64,000 nt of DNA from Silene conica. Lineage: Eukaryota > Streptophyta > Magnoliopsida > Caryophyllales > Caryophyllaceae. Below, piece by piece: positions 12,001 to 22,896 of the stretch. The notes under the pieces are model-generated. The model had not been told where the DNA came from, made no database searches, and saw only the letters and a program-made list of their open reading frames with translations. Each line of letters begins with the position of its first letter. The stretch's first letter is position 1. The stretch covers positions 43,914,079 to 43,978,078 of the forward strand of contig CM055313.2 of assembly GCA_029255685.2 (NCBI GenBank), given 5' to 3'. The position numbers and the translations under genes were made by a program.

Positions 12001-13444
12001 TTTGCATATAATCTTCTCCAGATTTTGTCTCATCCTCAGTTCTCAGACTAAAAAAACAAACACCCTTGCCAACAACGTCCTTGATCACCATTTGACGAAT
12101 CCTCGTTCACCTCCAAAACACCGTAACAGTCTTCCTGCATTTATCTGTCCCAATCAAGGTATGCTTTTAGGATTTAAATGTACTTAATCCTAAATAGAGA
12201 ATTAATTAATTGTACATTGAACTCCAATTGTCATATTGATACGATTATATGTTGACAAACATTATTTGTAGTACAAATTATATATTAGGATAGTTATGTT
12301 AAGAAATATTAATTAGCTTGATTAGTTTGATTGATTTTAATGTTCCTTGATTGAGTTTCTGTGGTCTGGATTAACTCTTGCACTGAAATTATGTTGATGT
12401 TAATAGACACGTTAATTGCTGAAAAAAATAAAAAGGAATTTAATACCTATGTCTGAGATATGAGTGATGATCAGCATTGACAGTAGGAAACAATATAAGC
12501 ATGTGTATGGCTACTGGATCTGTACTTCTGATTGTGAGTATACAAGGGTTTCTGGGTAATTTGGAAGGGTCAGAGCAAATGAGTAGGATAGCATGAATTT
12601 GGGTGTTATTGCATAGCATTGACAATTGTAGGTTCTTACGGAGAAGGGGATGAGGGTGGTCAGGGGTGAGGACGAGGAATCTGAGGGTTTTTTGTGTTAA
12701 CAACATTGTAATGCAAAGCTTAAGCAAATCAACAACACCTAACCATTCAAGTTTATGAACAACACAAAAGGTTACTACTAAAATCAATCAAATTGCGATG
12801 ACTGATTCGAATATCGAGTCTCAAGCTAAAGTTTAATGACGTGTACCCCTATAGGGGTTCGGACGTATGCAACATCTCCCCTCTGTTTTAAATGGATGGG
12901 TTGTTTCAAAATGACTGAATCGTGGCATTTAACCACTTTTCAATTACTCAGAATTGTTATGGCATTTAGTCGCATTGCCTAAGATAATAATGCTGATATA
13001 ATTGTCATTATGTCCTGAAGATATGAATTGCTTTGAGTTATTTGGTTTTTGTTATTAGTAGTTTAGTGCATCATTCGTAGGTCTACTTGACTGGATTTGA
13101 TTTGAAGAAGTATGACACTCATAGTTGCCAGTTAGTTTATTAAGACCAAAACTCTTAGTTGTACTACTAATTCATATTTTGGCGTTTTAGAAATCTGGTA
13201 GTTTAGTGCCGTCTTGCTGTTGTTGCTACCTCTCTATCAATTTTATTCGAATGTGGTAGTCATAGGCGATTTGGAGTGAATTGCGACCAAATTGCATATT
13301 TGTATCACTTATTTGTATTGGTCATGTTAGGAAGCTGGTAAGATATGACGCCCTTCGTAAACACAGAATTGAACTAAGCTAAATCTCATACTATACTCTA
13401 TAAAGTCTTTAGCTTTAATCTATGTTTTCTACAGCTAAATAGGT
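12000..13444 (+). other. Probable 5' UTR exon and intron of the right F-box-like gene
   Basis: The sequence around 12000-12160 is C-rich and UTR-like, and ends AATCAAG followed by GTATGC, a fair donor site. A pyrimidine tract and ACAG at 13431-13434 form a fair acceptor ten bases before the ATG at 13445. This suggests a leader intron of about 1.27 kb. The open frame at 12440-12787 on the other strand has no recognisable features. This is inference; a transcript would be needed. Confidence 0.4.
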
Positions 13445-13972
13445 ATGCCGTCCTGTACTGGTGTTCACTACTTTAACAAAGAAGACAAGCATGAGTTTGA
13501 GAATGACTACCTTCGGTGGAAGAAGGAGCAATTCAGATCTAAATCATTGTTCAACACACACTATGTGCTAAAAGAGACAACAATAAGCGAACGAGTTAAC
13601 CATCTATTGTTCAGTTCTGATGAGCTAATGTTCAGCATTTTTGAGAGGCTCAATCGTCAGGACAAACGTAGTATGTCTGAAGTGTGCAGAAAGTGGGCTT
13701 CTTTATTTGCAGTTGGAAAAGATACATCTAAGATGACGGCTGATTATAAGAGCCAGGTGAAGAAAGAAGAAATAGAGGGGTTAATAGTCAGATCAAGATG
13801 GGGTCGCGTGTTTTCGATCCAATGTAAATGTCTTGATTTACCAACAGAAGACGCAAGGTATATCTACCATTGTTGGATGGAGGGAAACAGAGATATCGAT
13901 GATCCAACTGTCCATGACGATGGCCCCTTTAATATATTGACAGTTGATGACGTGTATTACAAATCAGATTAG
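13445..13972 (+). CDS. Small F-box-like protein carried in the Helitron, right copy
   Basis: This is an open frame of 175 codons, homologous to 8815-9321 along most of its length. Shared features are the N-terminal YFN...DK.EF...Y..WKK.QF block (residues about 9-32), then DELMFSIFERLNRQDKRSM and VCRKWASLFAVG (about 59-95), which resembles an F-box, then T.K...DY. The C-terminal third differs and is acidic where the left copy is basic. The family relation is seen directly. A role in SCF ubiquitin ligases is inferred from the F-box-like pattern only. The open frame, in an element whose transposase is dead, suggests either recent capture or selection while the element was active. Confidence 0.65.
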   Translation: MPSCTGVHYFNKEDKHEFENDYLRWKKEQFRSKSLFNTHYVLKETTISERVNHLLFSSDELMFSIFERLNRQDKRSMSEVCRKWASLFAVGKDTSKMTADYKSQVKKEEIEGLIVRSRWGRVFSIQCKCLDLPTEDARYIYHCWMEGNRDIDDPTVHDDGPFNILTVDDVYYKSD

Positions 13973-14430
13973 TATGCCGAAAATGGTAGGTTTAATGTAA
14001 TAATGTTAAATTCTAAGCTGAACCAATATAGTAAAAAACTAATAGTTGTAACTTTATTAGTACAATTCGGTGGCTTCTCTAAGAGGATGTAAGTGTACAT
14101 CTTGTAATAACTATTTTGTGGTATTACGATGACCTCTTTTCTGGTTGTGTCTTCCGGTTCCATAGTGTGGGTCATAGTTTGCTGTATAGTCCTGAACCAA
14201 ACATTGTAGTACTTCTTTACTGCTGGCACCCTTCAAAAACGTAAAGGAACCGATCAAATTGACACCCCAAACGTGAGCTTTCCACAATGTACAAAAGTTA
14301 TAAACACAACTTTGCAATTGTTGACGCATATTACAAATCAGATTAGTACGCCAAAAGAAATGAAATTAATGTAATAATGTTTAATAGTAAGCTGAAGTAC
14401 TGTAGTCAGAAACTATTAGTTGAAACTTTT
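13940..14430 (+). repeat. Direct duplication spanning the 3' end of the right F-box-like gene
   Basis: About 115 bp at 13940-14055, covering the last codons, stop and start of the 3' UTR, recur at 14318-14430 with substitutions. Shared words include ATTACAAATCAGATTAGTA and TTTAATGTAATAATGTT. The 262 bp between the copies contain a minus-strand open stretch of unknown origin. No target duplication was seen. Confidence 0.8.
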
Positions 14431-15007
14431 CTTGAATAACAACGGAAAAGAAATGAGAATAAACATGTTACGTATCATCATATATTAAATTGCAACGCGC
14501 TTTGGTACATTTAAATATGCTATACTCGTGTTCAATTTATATTATGCATTTGTACATAAATTTTGGACTTTATCCATATACGAACTGTGTAAGTCTAAAG
14601 ATGATACCTTTGAAATAATCAAAAAAATTGAGAAAGTCCTATTTCAACATCTAACGAATGAGACATCTATTTTCATCTAGACTGTTCCTACATTACATAC
14701 ATGTCTTAGTTATGTTCACATAATTTACACAAAGTACTATGTTCATAGTAATTGTTAAAAATACGACTTATGTAGGTAGTGTTTATCAATTCACCCAAAA
14801 ATTATTATACGGATAATTTGGTGGATCATGTGCGCAACGGTCATTTCACAAACGCAAATATCAAATACGTGACAACATCAAATTTATAATCCACTTCTTA
14901 TTTTGTTGGGATATGTTAATCATTCAATATATCAAAAAACAAACAGAAAAAAAAAAATGTTGAAAGTGTGGATGTTAACATGATGATGGATCACGTCCCT
15001 TGGAATT
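14431..15007. other. Non-coding 3' subterminal region of the Helitron
   Basis: This AT-rich DNA leads to the terminal hairpin. No gene was seen. Confidence 0.5.
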
Positions 15008-15038
15008 CCGCGCGCATCGCGCGCGGAGTAACAACTAG
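15008..15038 (+). other. Helitron 3' terminus: hairpin plus CTAG
   Basis: CCGCGCGC at 15008-15015 pairs perfectly with GCGCGCGG at 15019-15026 around the loop ATC. Eight bases later the element ends in CTAG (15035-15038), a CTRR terminus, with T as the first flanking base. In Helitrons this hairpin is the stop signal for rolling-circle transfer. Confidence 0.92.
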
Positions 15039-15704
15039 TTGATTAAAAGACAAAGATAAAATGGACTACATTTTAAGTGGTAGTACCGGTTTTATGGGGA
15101 TGATTAGGGATTCTTAAATTGTGTTTTAAAGGTTAAAGACACAATTATTGTCTAGCATTAAACCTAATGCTTAGACCACATACCTATATCATTGATAAGC
15201 CAAATAAGCTTTATCTTTTATGCTTCCCCATGCCTAGAGCCGGCTACCTATTCCCTATACCCACTCAATTAGTTTAACAAGCTTAAAGTTAATTGTGTGA
15301 GTGATATATATAACCTAAGGATCATAATCCTCATTCTAGTCTTCTTCTCTTCTTAACCTAGCCGAAAAATTGCCTAAGTAAGAAGAATTTTACAACCTCT
15401 ATATATATATATTACAAGATAATAAAATCATACTATTTTGTAGTATTGAAATAATATTCTAATTAGAGAGATTAGAATAAGTTTAAGGAGAAACCGGTTT
15501 TGTGCTAGCTTGTTCAAGATCTCGATTAGTTAAGGGATAGTCTTGGTGCATCCAAAGGAGGTATTCTTATTTGGGTACTTGGAGGATCATCCTTGCTATA
15601 ATCTTGGACTGTGTGTAAGGGTTCAATATCTCCTTATTTCCGCATATATTAGCATGCATAAGATCGTATTAACAAGTATATTAAAATGTTAATTACAAGG
15701 TTAG
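15039..15704. other. Host-side repeat-like DNA between Helitron and element D
   Basis: No reading frame was found. A TATA-like ATATATATAA near 15304 is followed by a pyrimidine-rich stretch and leader-like sequence, which resembles an LTR or leader of another retroelement, but no LTR ends could be fixed. It is continuous with 24195 onward, because element D inserted at GTTAG (15700-15704). Confidence 0.35.
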
Positions 15705-16694
15705 TGTAACACCCCCATTTATTTAAGGGCCTGGACTAGGACTCCTCAGATAAACACAGGTGTTACCATCTCGGTTTCCCGAGGCAGTAGATACAAAGGA
15801 AGATAAACAGTACTTTAAATTAAATTTAAACTCAAACATGTTCTTACATAACCAAAAGATAAAACTATTCGGATCAAAAGAAAGTACAACTCATAGACTA
15901 TTCTCAAGTGATCTATGCTCTAAACAGGTCCGGGTCCAAGCTTCTCACTTCCCTAAGCTCCCATAGTCTTTAACCTGTCAATCTGCTCCCCAATAATTGG
16001 TTCGTCACAGGTGATCACGAATACACAGGGTCAACCACGAGGTTGAGTAGCGAAAACCATAAATAGAAAACATTACTATAAATAGAAAGCTGAATATCTC
16101 CACTCCGAATCACAGACCCTTTTTCGCCGCACCAAACACAGACCCTTTATCTCCGCGCCACACAGACCCTTTTATCTCCGCACCAAACACAGACCCTTTT
16201 TTTTTCCTCCACGCCACACAGACCCTTTTATCTCCTCAGCTCATATCGTATCACAGAATATATATAAACAAATATCATAATATACCAACCAAGTATTAGT
16301 ATAAAACATTCATGGTAATCATTATTAACAACTGAGTAATCATTATGATATGCATCGTATTTCCCCTACCTGAAATAGTAGTAAATGCAGATACGTCCAA
16401 GCGCGTTAAAAGTGTTCCACACGAAACTTGCCACCTAAAATATATATTACTTAATTAATAAACTTCCTACTCACGTAACACGTACACACATTCCATTTAT
16501 AGTAACTTCCTATAAATAGCAACTGCCAAAAATAGTAACTTGGTTTGAAATTCAAATTATTGAGATATGCATAAATACCAAATCTTACATTAAATGCCCA
16601 AAAATCCTTCCCCTTAAAATCACCATATCTTTACTTAATAGATAAAATATTACCATACTAAATATTAATATCAAAACAAGAATAATAATAATAA

Positions 16695-16736
<42 letters not shown>

Positions 16737-18030
16737 GTAAAAATAAAACAACAAGGACAAAACAACAACCAACAAAACACAAAACCCAACGCCAACCCGT
16801 GACTTCCATCCCTTCGCACGACCACCCCAGCCGTCTCGAACACCAACCACCACCACTACCCGACACCACTGGTTGCACTCAAACCCCACGACACCAGGAA
16901 CTCCATCCCCGACCACCGGTGAGTCAGACCTGCCCCAAAACACCGGCCTGACCTGCAACCAGCGCTCCCTGAAACCCCTGAAACAACCCCTGTTCGACAA
17001 CCCTAAACGTCACCAGCACCACCTTGACTGCCACCCAAAAACACCCCTATACCTGAACCACCTGACCGTGGTGGTACCACCGCACCGACCTCCCCCTAGT
17101 CATCGGTGGTACCACCCCCAAACTAATCTAAACAACACCCAACGACCACCAACACCTCGCTCTCCTGTTCTCCCCAGAACCACCATGACAACAACCCCCT
17201 TGACCGCTAAACGACACACCCCTTATCACTACAACCACTCCTAGTCCACCCCCTGACTCACCCTTGACGTGAACCACCACTCACAACTACTTCTTGTAAC
17301 ACCACAGAGACACCACAGACAACACAAACCACAAACCCGACATTCCAAAACCGCAACGGCTGTAACCAGGGGTGATAAACACCCCTGTCGACACCTGCCC
17401 ACGACACTACCTCCACCGTGCCTAACTCCCTGACCAAGACCCAGCCTCTGGCAACATAAAAACATAAAAACTGACCCAAACCCGACACTCAACCTTCATC
17501 GAAACACTAACAAACATAGGCACCTTAGAACAGAATTACAAACAACTTAACACTGATTGCGCATACCTGTTTTCCGACCTAATTCGAAGGGTTTAGGCAG
17601 GCTATAACCACCGTGGGGATCTGACCTCCTTGGAGTATGGTGTCGGCTGAGTAGATTAGTGTAGAGTTAGGGTTTTGAGGTGAGTCAGAAGTGAGTCAAA
17701 TCCCCTCTTATAAGGCGGTAGAGGGACTAGGGTAGTGAGGTTTGTTTGTGTTTAAAACGTGAGCATGGGCTGTTTACACGAATATCGAGGCCCAAGGCCG
17801 TGCTACACCAGGTCCAGGGTTCGATCCACATGAACAACCTACTACCAACATTACGCTAAGGTGGATAGGTCCTCCATTCGAGCCCCTCAGACCACCAAGA
17901 CACCCCTCACAAAACGAGTACAAGCATACTAGTGCCTCGATTTATAAAACCAACGCTAAAACGCATCGCTTAGGCATGTAACACTTATACGATGCAAATA
18001 AAAATCGTAACTAAAATCGGAGTATTACAG
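15705..18030 (-). repeat. 3' LTR of element D
   Basis: At 2326 bp, it contains an (AAT)n tract at about 16680-16736 and a C-rich region on the plus strand (G-rich in sense) at 16790-17260. On the minus strand the promoter-like TTTAAAGTACT is complementary to about 15812-15822, with the leader hairpin at 15770-15783. Long open frames in this LTR reflect its biased composition and are not genes. Confidence 0.95.
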
Positions 18031-18209
18031 TCTTTCCTCCTTAAAAAGAACTTCGTCCCGAAGTTCTACCACACTTAGGTGACGAAACAATCAACTTGCA
18101 CGACTTGGGACACCAACAACACCAAGCAAATGTCATAAAATTTTGATTTAAATCACAGAATGTTACATTCCACCCCCCTTAAAGAAAAGTTACGTCCGCG
18201 TAACTTACC
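18031..18209 (-). promoter_or_regulatory. Two hairpin plus polypurine cassettes at the 3' end of element D
   Basis: Read on the minus strand after the pol stop, hairpin 1 has stem GTTACG/CGTAAC (18189-18204). It is followed by AAGGGGGGTGGAATGTAACA (18161-18180). Hairpin 2 has stem GAACTTCG/CGAAGTTC (18049-18067), followed by the true polypurine tract AAGGAGGAAAGAC and then the 3' LTR. The second tract primes plus-strand DNA synthesis. The first looks like a duplicated, unused tract. Confidence 0.75.
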
Positions 18210-21200
18210 TCAATCGAACAAATGTGGGTAACGTTCCCTCATAGATGCCTCGGGCTCCCACGTAGCCTCCTCCTGGTTATGATTGGTCCACAGGACCTTC
18301 ACCAGGATCGTCTCTCCGTTGCGAGTCTTCCGCACCTTTCTGTCTAGAATTTCTTTCGGAGTCTCAATGTACGACAACTGCTCATCTACCTCAATCACCT
18401 CGTGCTGAAGTACATGCGATGGATCACTCACGTATTTCCTCAACTGGGACACATGGAACACATTATGGACCTTGGATAGGGTTGGAGGCAAAGCTAAACG
18501 ATACGCCACCTCTCCAACTCTGTCCAAGATCTCAAATGGTCCTATAAATTTCTGACTCAATTTACCACGCTTGCCGAATCTCATCACACCCTTCATCGGA
18601 GAGACTTTCAGTAGGACTTTCTCTCCGGCCTCAAATGAAATATCACTCCTCTTCAGATCAGCATAGCTCTTCTGTCGATCCTGAGCGGCCCTCATCCTCT
18701 GACAAATAATCTGAACCTGCTCCACCATCTCCTGGATCATATCTGGCCCCAATGTCACAACATCGGCTCGATCATCCCAACACACAGGGCTCCTACACTT
18801 CCTCCCGTACAGAGCCTCGAAAGGGGCCATGCCTATGCTCGCATGATAACTGCTATTATAGGAAAACTCGATCAACCCCAGTCGATCCTCCCATGATCCT
18901 CCGAACTCAAGTACACAAGCTCTCAACATATCCTCAAGAGTCTGAATCGTCCGCTCAGTCTGTCCATCAGTAGCCGGATGAAAAGCTGTACTCATCTTCA
19001 ATTGGGTACCCAAAGCAGTCTGCAACTCCTGCCAAAATCTGGATATAAACCTCGAGTCCCGATCTGAAACAATATCCTTGGGTACACCATGCATTTTGAC
19101 CACATTCTGAACATACGACTTAGCCAACTCAGCTTTACTCCAGGTATCTTTCATCGGAATAAAGTGGGCTGACTTAGTTAAACGATCCACGATCACCCAA
19201 ATCATGTTGTTGCCCCTCTGAGTTCGAGGCAACCCCACGATAAAGTCCATCGAAATGTTCTCCCACTTCCACTCTGGCACATCTAACGGTTGTACTTTCC
19301 CTTGAGGTCTCTTATGCTCCCCTTTCACCCTCTGACAAGTTAAACATCTCGAGACAAACTCTGCGACCTCCTTCTTCATATTTGGCCACCAAAACGTCTT
19401 CTTAAGGTCCTTATACAGCTCATCACCCCCTGGGTGAACGGAATAAGGAGTAGCATGAGCTTCAGTCAGGATCTTCTTCTTTAGCTCCTCAACATTTGGT
19501 ACACACCATCGCCCACTGAACCTCAAACTACCATCGGTATGAATGCTGAACTTGGATACTCCATCACCATTCCCATTTTCCACCATCAAACGCCACTTCT
19601 GGATTCTCTCATCGTTCTGCTGTAACTCCCGAATCTCCCCATACAATTCAGGCTCCACTGTCAAGTCACCAAGAGCGCCCCCTTTCCGGATCATGAATAT
19701 TCCCATCTCCCTTAGTTCACCATACAACCTCCCTCTCGATCTGGCACAATCCAAAGCATGCATTGACTTCCTACTGAGAGCGTCAGCTACCACATTTGCC
19801 TTGCCTTCGTGGTAGACAATCTGCATATCATAATCCCCGATCAACTCTATCCACCTCCTCTGCCTCATGTTCAACTCCTTCTGGGTGTAGATATATTTCA
19901 GGCTCTTATGGTCAGAAAACACCTTAAAAGTGGCTCCATAAAGGTAATGACGCCACAATTTTAGTGCAAAGACCACAGCGCCCAACTCCAAATCATGAGT
20001 CGGATAATTCTCTTCATAAGTCTTCAACTGACGAGATGCATACGCGATCACTCTCCCATTCTGCATTAGCACACAACCCAACCCATGTTTGGAAGCGTCG
20101 GTGTATACTTCGAAATTATCACTTCCAACTGGCAAGGCCAGGATAGGAGCTGTTGTCAGGCGTTCCTTAAGAGTCAGGAATGCCTTCTCACAACCCTCAT
20201 CCCAGACAAAACGGTTCTCCTTCCTCATTAACGACGTCAACGGCTTTGCTATCTTCGAAAAGTCTTTGACGAATCTCCGGTAATAACCTGCTAACCCCAG
20301 AAAACTTCGGATCTCACTCACATTCTTCGGACTTTGCCACTTAGTCACAGCTTCAATTTTACTAGGGTCAACATATACCCCCTCTTTGGAAATGACATGC
20401 CCCAGAAACGCCACTTTCTCCAACCAGAATTCACACTTACTCAACTTAGCATTGAGTTTATGTTCTTCCAAAGTCTGTAGTACCTTCCTCAAATGATCTT
20501 CGTGCTCCTCCGCATTCTTGGAATATACCAGGATATCATCGATAAATACCACCACGAACTTGTCGAGATACGGGCTGAAGACTCGATTCATCAAGTCCAT
20601 GAATACAGCTGGAGCATTAGTCAATCCAAAGGGCATAACCACAAATTCATAGTGGCCATACCTCGTTCAGAAAGCGGTCTTCGGAATATCTTCATCCTTT
20701 ATCCTTAATTGATGATACCCGGATCTCAAATCAATCTTGGAGAAAACCCCGGCTCCACTCAACTGATCGAACAAGTCGTCAATTCTCGGCAACGGATAAC
20801 GATTCTTGATGGTCACATTGTTCAGCTCTAGATAATCAACACACAACCTAAAACTCCCATCCTTCTTCTTCACAAATAACACGGGTGCTCCCCAGGGCGA
20901 CACACTGGGTCGGATGAACCCTTTCTCGGCTAGTTCATCCAACTGCTTCTTCAATTCCTCCATTTCTTTCGGTCCCATACGGTACGGTGATTTAGATATT
21001 GGTCCCGCTCCTGGTTTGAGGTCAATGGAAAATTCCACTTCCCTCCTCGGCGGTAACCCTGGAACGTCGTCTCTAAAAACTCCCTCAAACTCCCGCACCA
21101 CAGGTATCTCACTAGTCTTGGGGTTCTCAGCCTCACAATCCCACATTTGGCACAAAATTAGGCTTTCTCCTTTCCGCAAGCCAGACTTCAGGGTATTGAC

Positions 21201-21864
21201 AGATATAAATTTGATCTTTGGTTTGACTCTATACCCCTTGTAGGATACCCTCACTCCCTTGGGTCCCTTCAAGGAAATTTTCTTTTGATGACAGTCGATA
21301 AAAGCCCTATACTTCCCCAGCCAATCCATCCCTAGGATCACCTCAAAACCTCCCAGCGGAAATTCTATGAGATCACAATAGAACATTGCTTCCCCGATTC
21401 TGATGGGTACACTTCCATAGACTCTATTACAAGCTATTGACTCTCCTGAAGGTATGGTCACTGAGTCCGCGACCCAGTCGAACCTCTCAAGCCCCAAAAT
21501 TCTAACATGGTCTCTAGACACAAAAGAATGGGTGGCACCGGAATCGAAAAGTACGAAAGTAGGTTTAGAGTTCACAAGAAAAGTACCAGTAACCACATGA
21601 GCGTCCTCTTGAGCGGCCTGCTTTCCCATGGCAAAGAGGTTGCCACTGGACTTGACCCCACTCTGGCTGGCACTAGATGTCCCAGCCTGCTGATTTCCTG
21701 CCGTCCCTGTCTTGTTGCTGTTCCCACCTCCATTGTACTGATTTTGATATGAACGGTTCTGATTGTTGTTGTTGTAGTTTCTCTGGTAGTTGCTGCTGCC
21801 TCCGGACTTCGCACCCCCACCATAGTTTGCCATGGGTGTGCGGTAGCCACTGCTGCCATAGGTT
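18210..21864 (-). pseudogene. Element D gag(C-terminus)-pol polyprotein, one stop, N-terminus lost
   Basis: On the minus strand, a gag remnant rich in N, Q, G and Y (21600-21864) is followed by an aspartic protease ([10 protein letters not shown]). Then come reverse transcriptase with intact FIDD, RNase H with DASKHGLG, and integrase with an HHCC finger (CLTCQRVKG) and DDE core ([15 protein letters not shown]). A C-terminal chromodomain includes [13 protein letters not shown] and EEATWE. The only break seen is TGA at 20667-20669 in the palm of the reverse transcriptase, where relatives have arginine. A CGA to TGA change at a CpG explains it. Retroviral-type gag assembly is impossible because the capsid and zinc knuckle are missing. 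Otherwise the protein is well preserved. Confidence 0.93.
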
Positions 21865-22854
21865 TGTAACACCCCCATTTATTTAAGGGCCTGGACTAGG
21901 ACTCCTCAGATAAACACAGGTGTTACCATCTCGGTTTCCCGAGGCAGTAGATACAAAGGAAGATAAACAGTACTTTAAATTAAATTTAAACTCAAACATG
22001 TTCTTACATAACCAAAAGATAAAACTATTCGGATCAAAAGAAAGTACAACTCATAGACTATTCTCAAGTGATCTATGCTCTAAACAGGTCCGGGTCCAAG
22101 CTTCTCACTTCCCTAAGCTCCCATAGTCTTTAACCTGTCAATCTGCTCCCCAATAATTGGTTCATCACAGGTGATCACGAATACACAGGGTCAACCACGA
22201 GGTTGAGTAGGGAAAACCATAAATAGAAAACATTACTATAAATAGAAAGCTGAATATCTCCACTCCGAATCACAGACCCTTTTTCGCCGCACCAAACACA
22301 GACCCTTTATCTCCGCGCCACACAGACCCTTTTATCTCCGCACCAAACACAGACCCTTTTTTTTTCCTCCACGCCACACAGACCCTTTTATCTCCTCAGC
22401 TCATATCGTATCACAGAATATATATAAACAAATATCATAATATACCAACCAAGTATTAGTATAAAACATTCATGGTAATCATTATTAACAACTGAGTAAT
22501 CATTATGATATGCATCGTATTTCCCCTACCTGAAATAGTAGTAAATGCAGATACGTCCAAGCGCGTTAAAAGTGTTCCACACGAAACTTGCCACCTAAAA
22601 TATATATTACTTAATTAATAAACTTCCTACTCACGTAACACGTACACACATTCAATTTATAGTAACTTCCTATAAATAGCAACTGCCAAAAATAGTAACT
22701 TGGTTTGAAATTCAAATTATTGAGATATGCATAAATACCAAATCTTACATTAAATGCCCAAAAATCCTTCCCCTTAAAATCACCATATCTTTACTTAATA
22801 GATAAAATATTACCATACTAAATATTAATATCAAAACAAGAATAATAATAATAA

Positions 22855-22896
<42 letters not shown>

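Larger units (their letters stand above)
1..15038 (+). mobile_element. Helitron, 3' part; left end lies outside the window
   Basis: This is a rolling-circle DNA transposon of the plant RepHel plus RPA type. The window opens inside the replicase gene, so the 5' TC terminus is not visible. From left to right it contains a Rep/Pif1-helicase gene, an RPA1-like gene, an F-box-like gene on the minus strand, a hAT MITE, a second F-box-like gene on the plus strand, and a canonical 3' end. That end is a perfect 8-bp GC stem at 15008-15026, then eight bases, then CTAG at 15035-15038 followed by T, as expected for insertion between A and T. The coding genes are broken, so this copy would need help in trans. 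The 3' end assignment is strong. That everything between belongs to one element is an inference from strand agreement and the lack of another Helitron end. Confidence 0.85.

Noticed and set aside
12440-12787. 115-codon minus-strand frame in the Helitron
   Set aside because: It lies inside the probable leader intron of the right F-box-like gene and has no recognisable domain or second copy.
16585-17492. Several open frames of 76-123 codons in the LTRs of element D, repeated at 22745-23652
   Set aside because: They arise from C-rich/G-rich and AAT-repeat sequence, overlap on both strands and have low-complexity products. They are duplicated only because the LTRs are.
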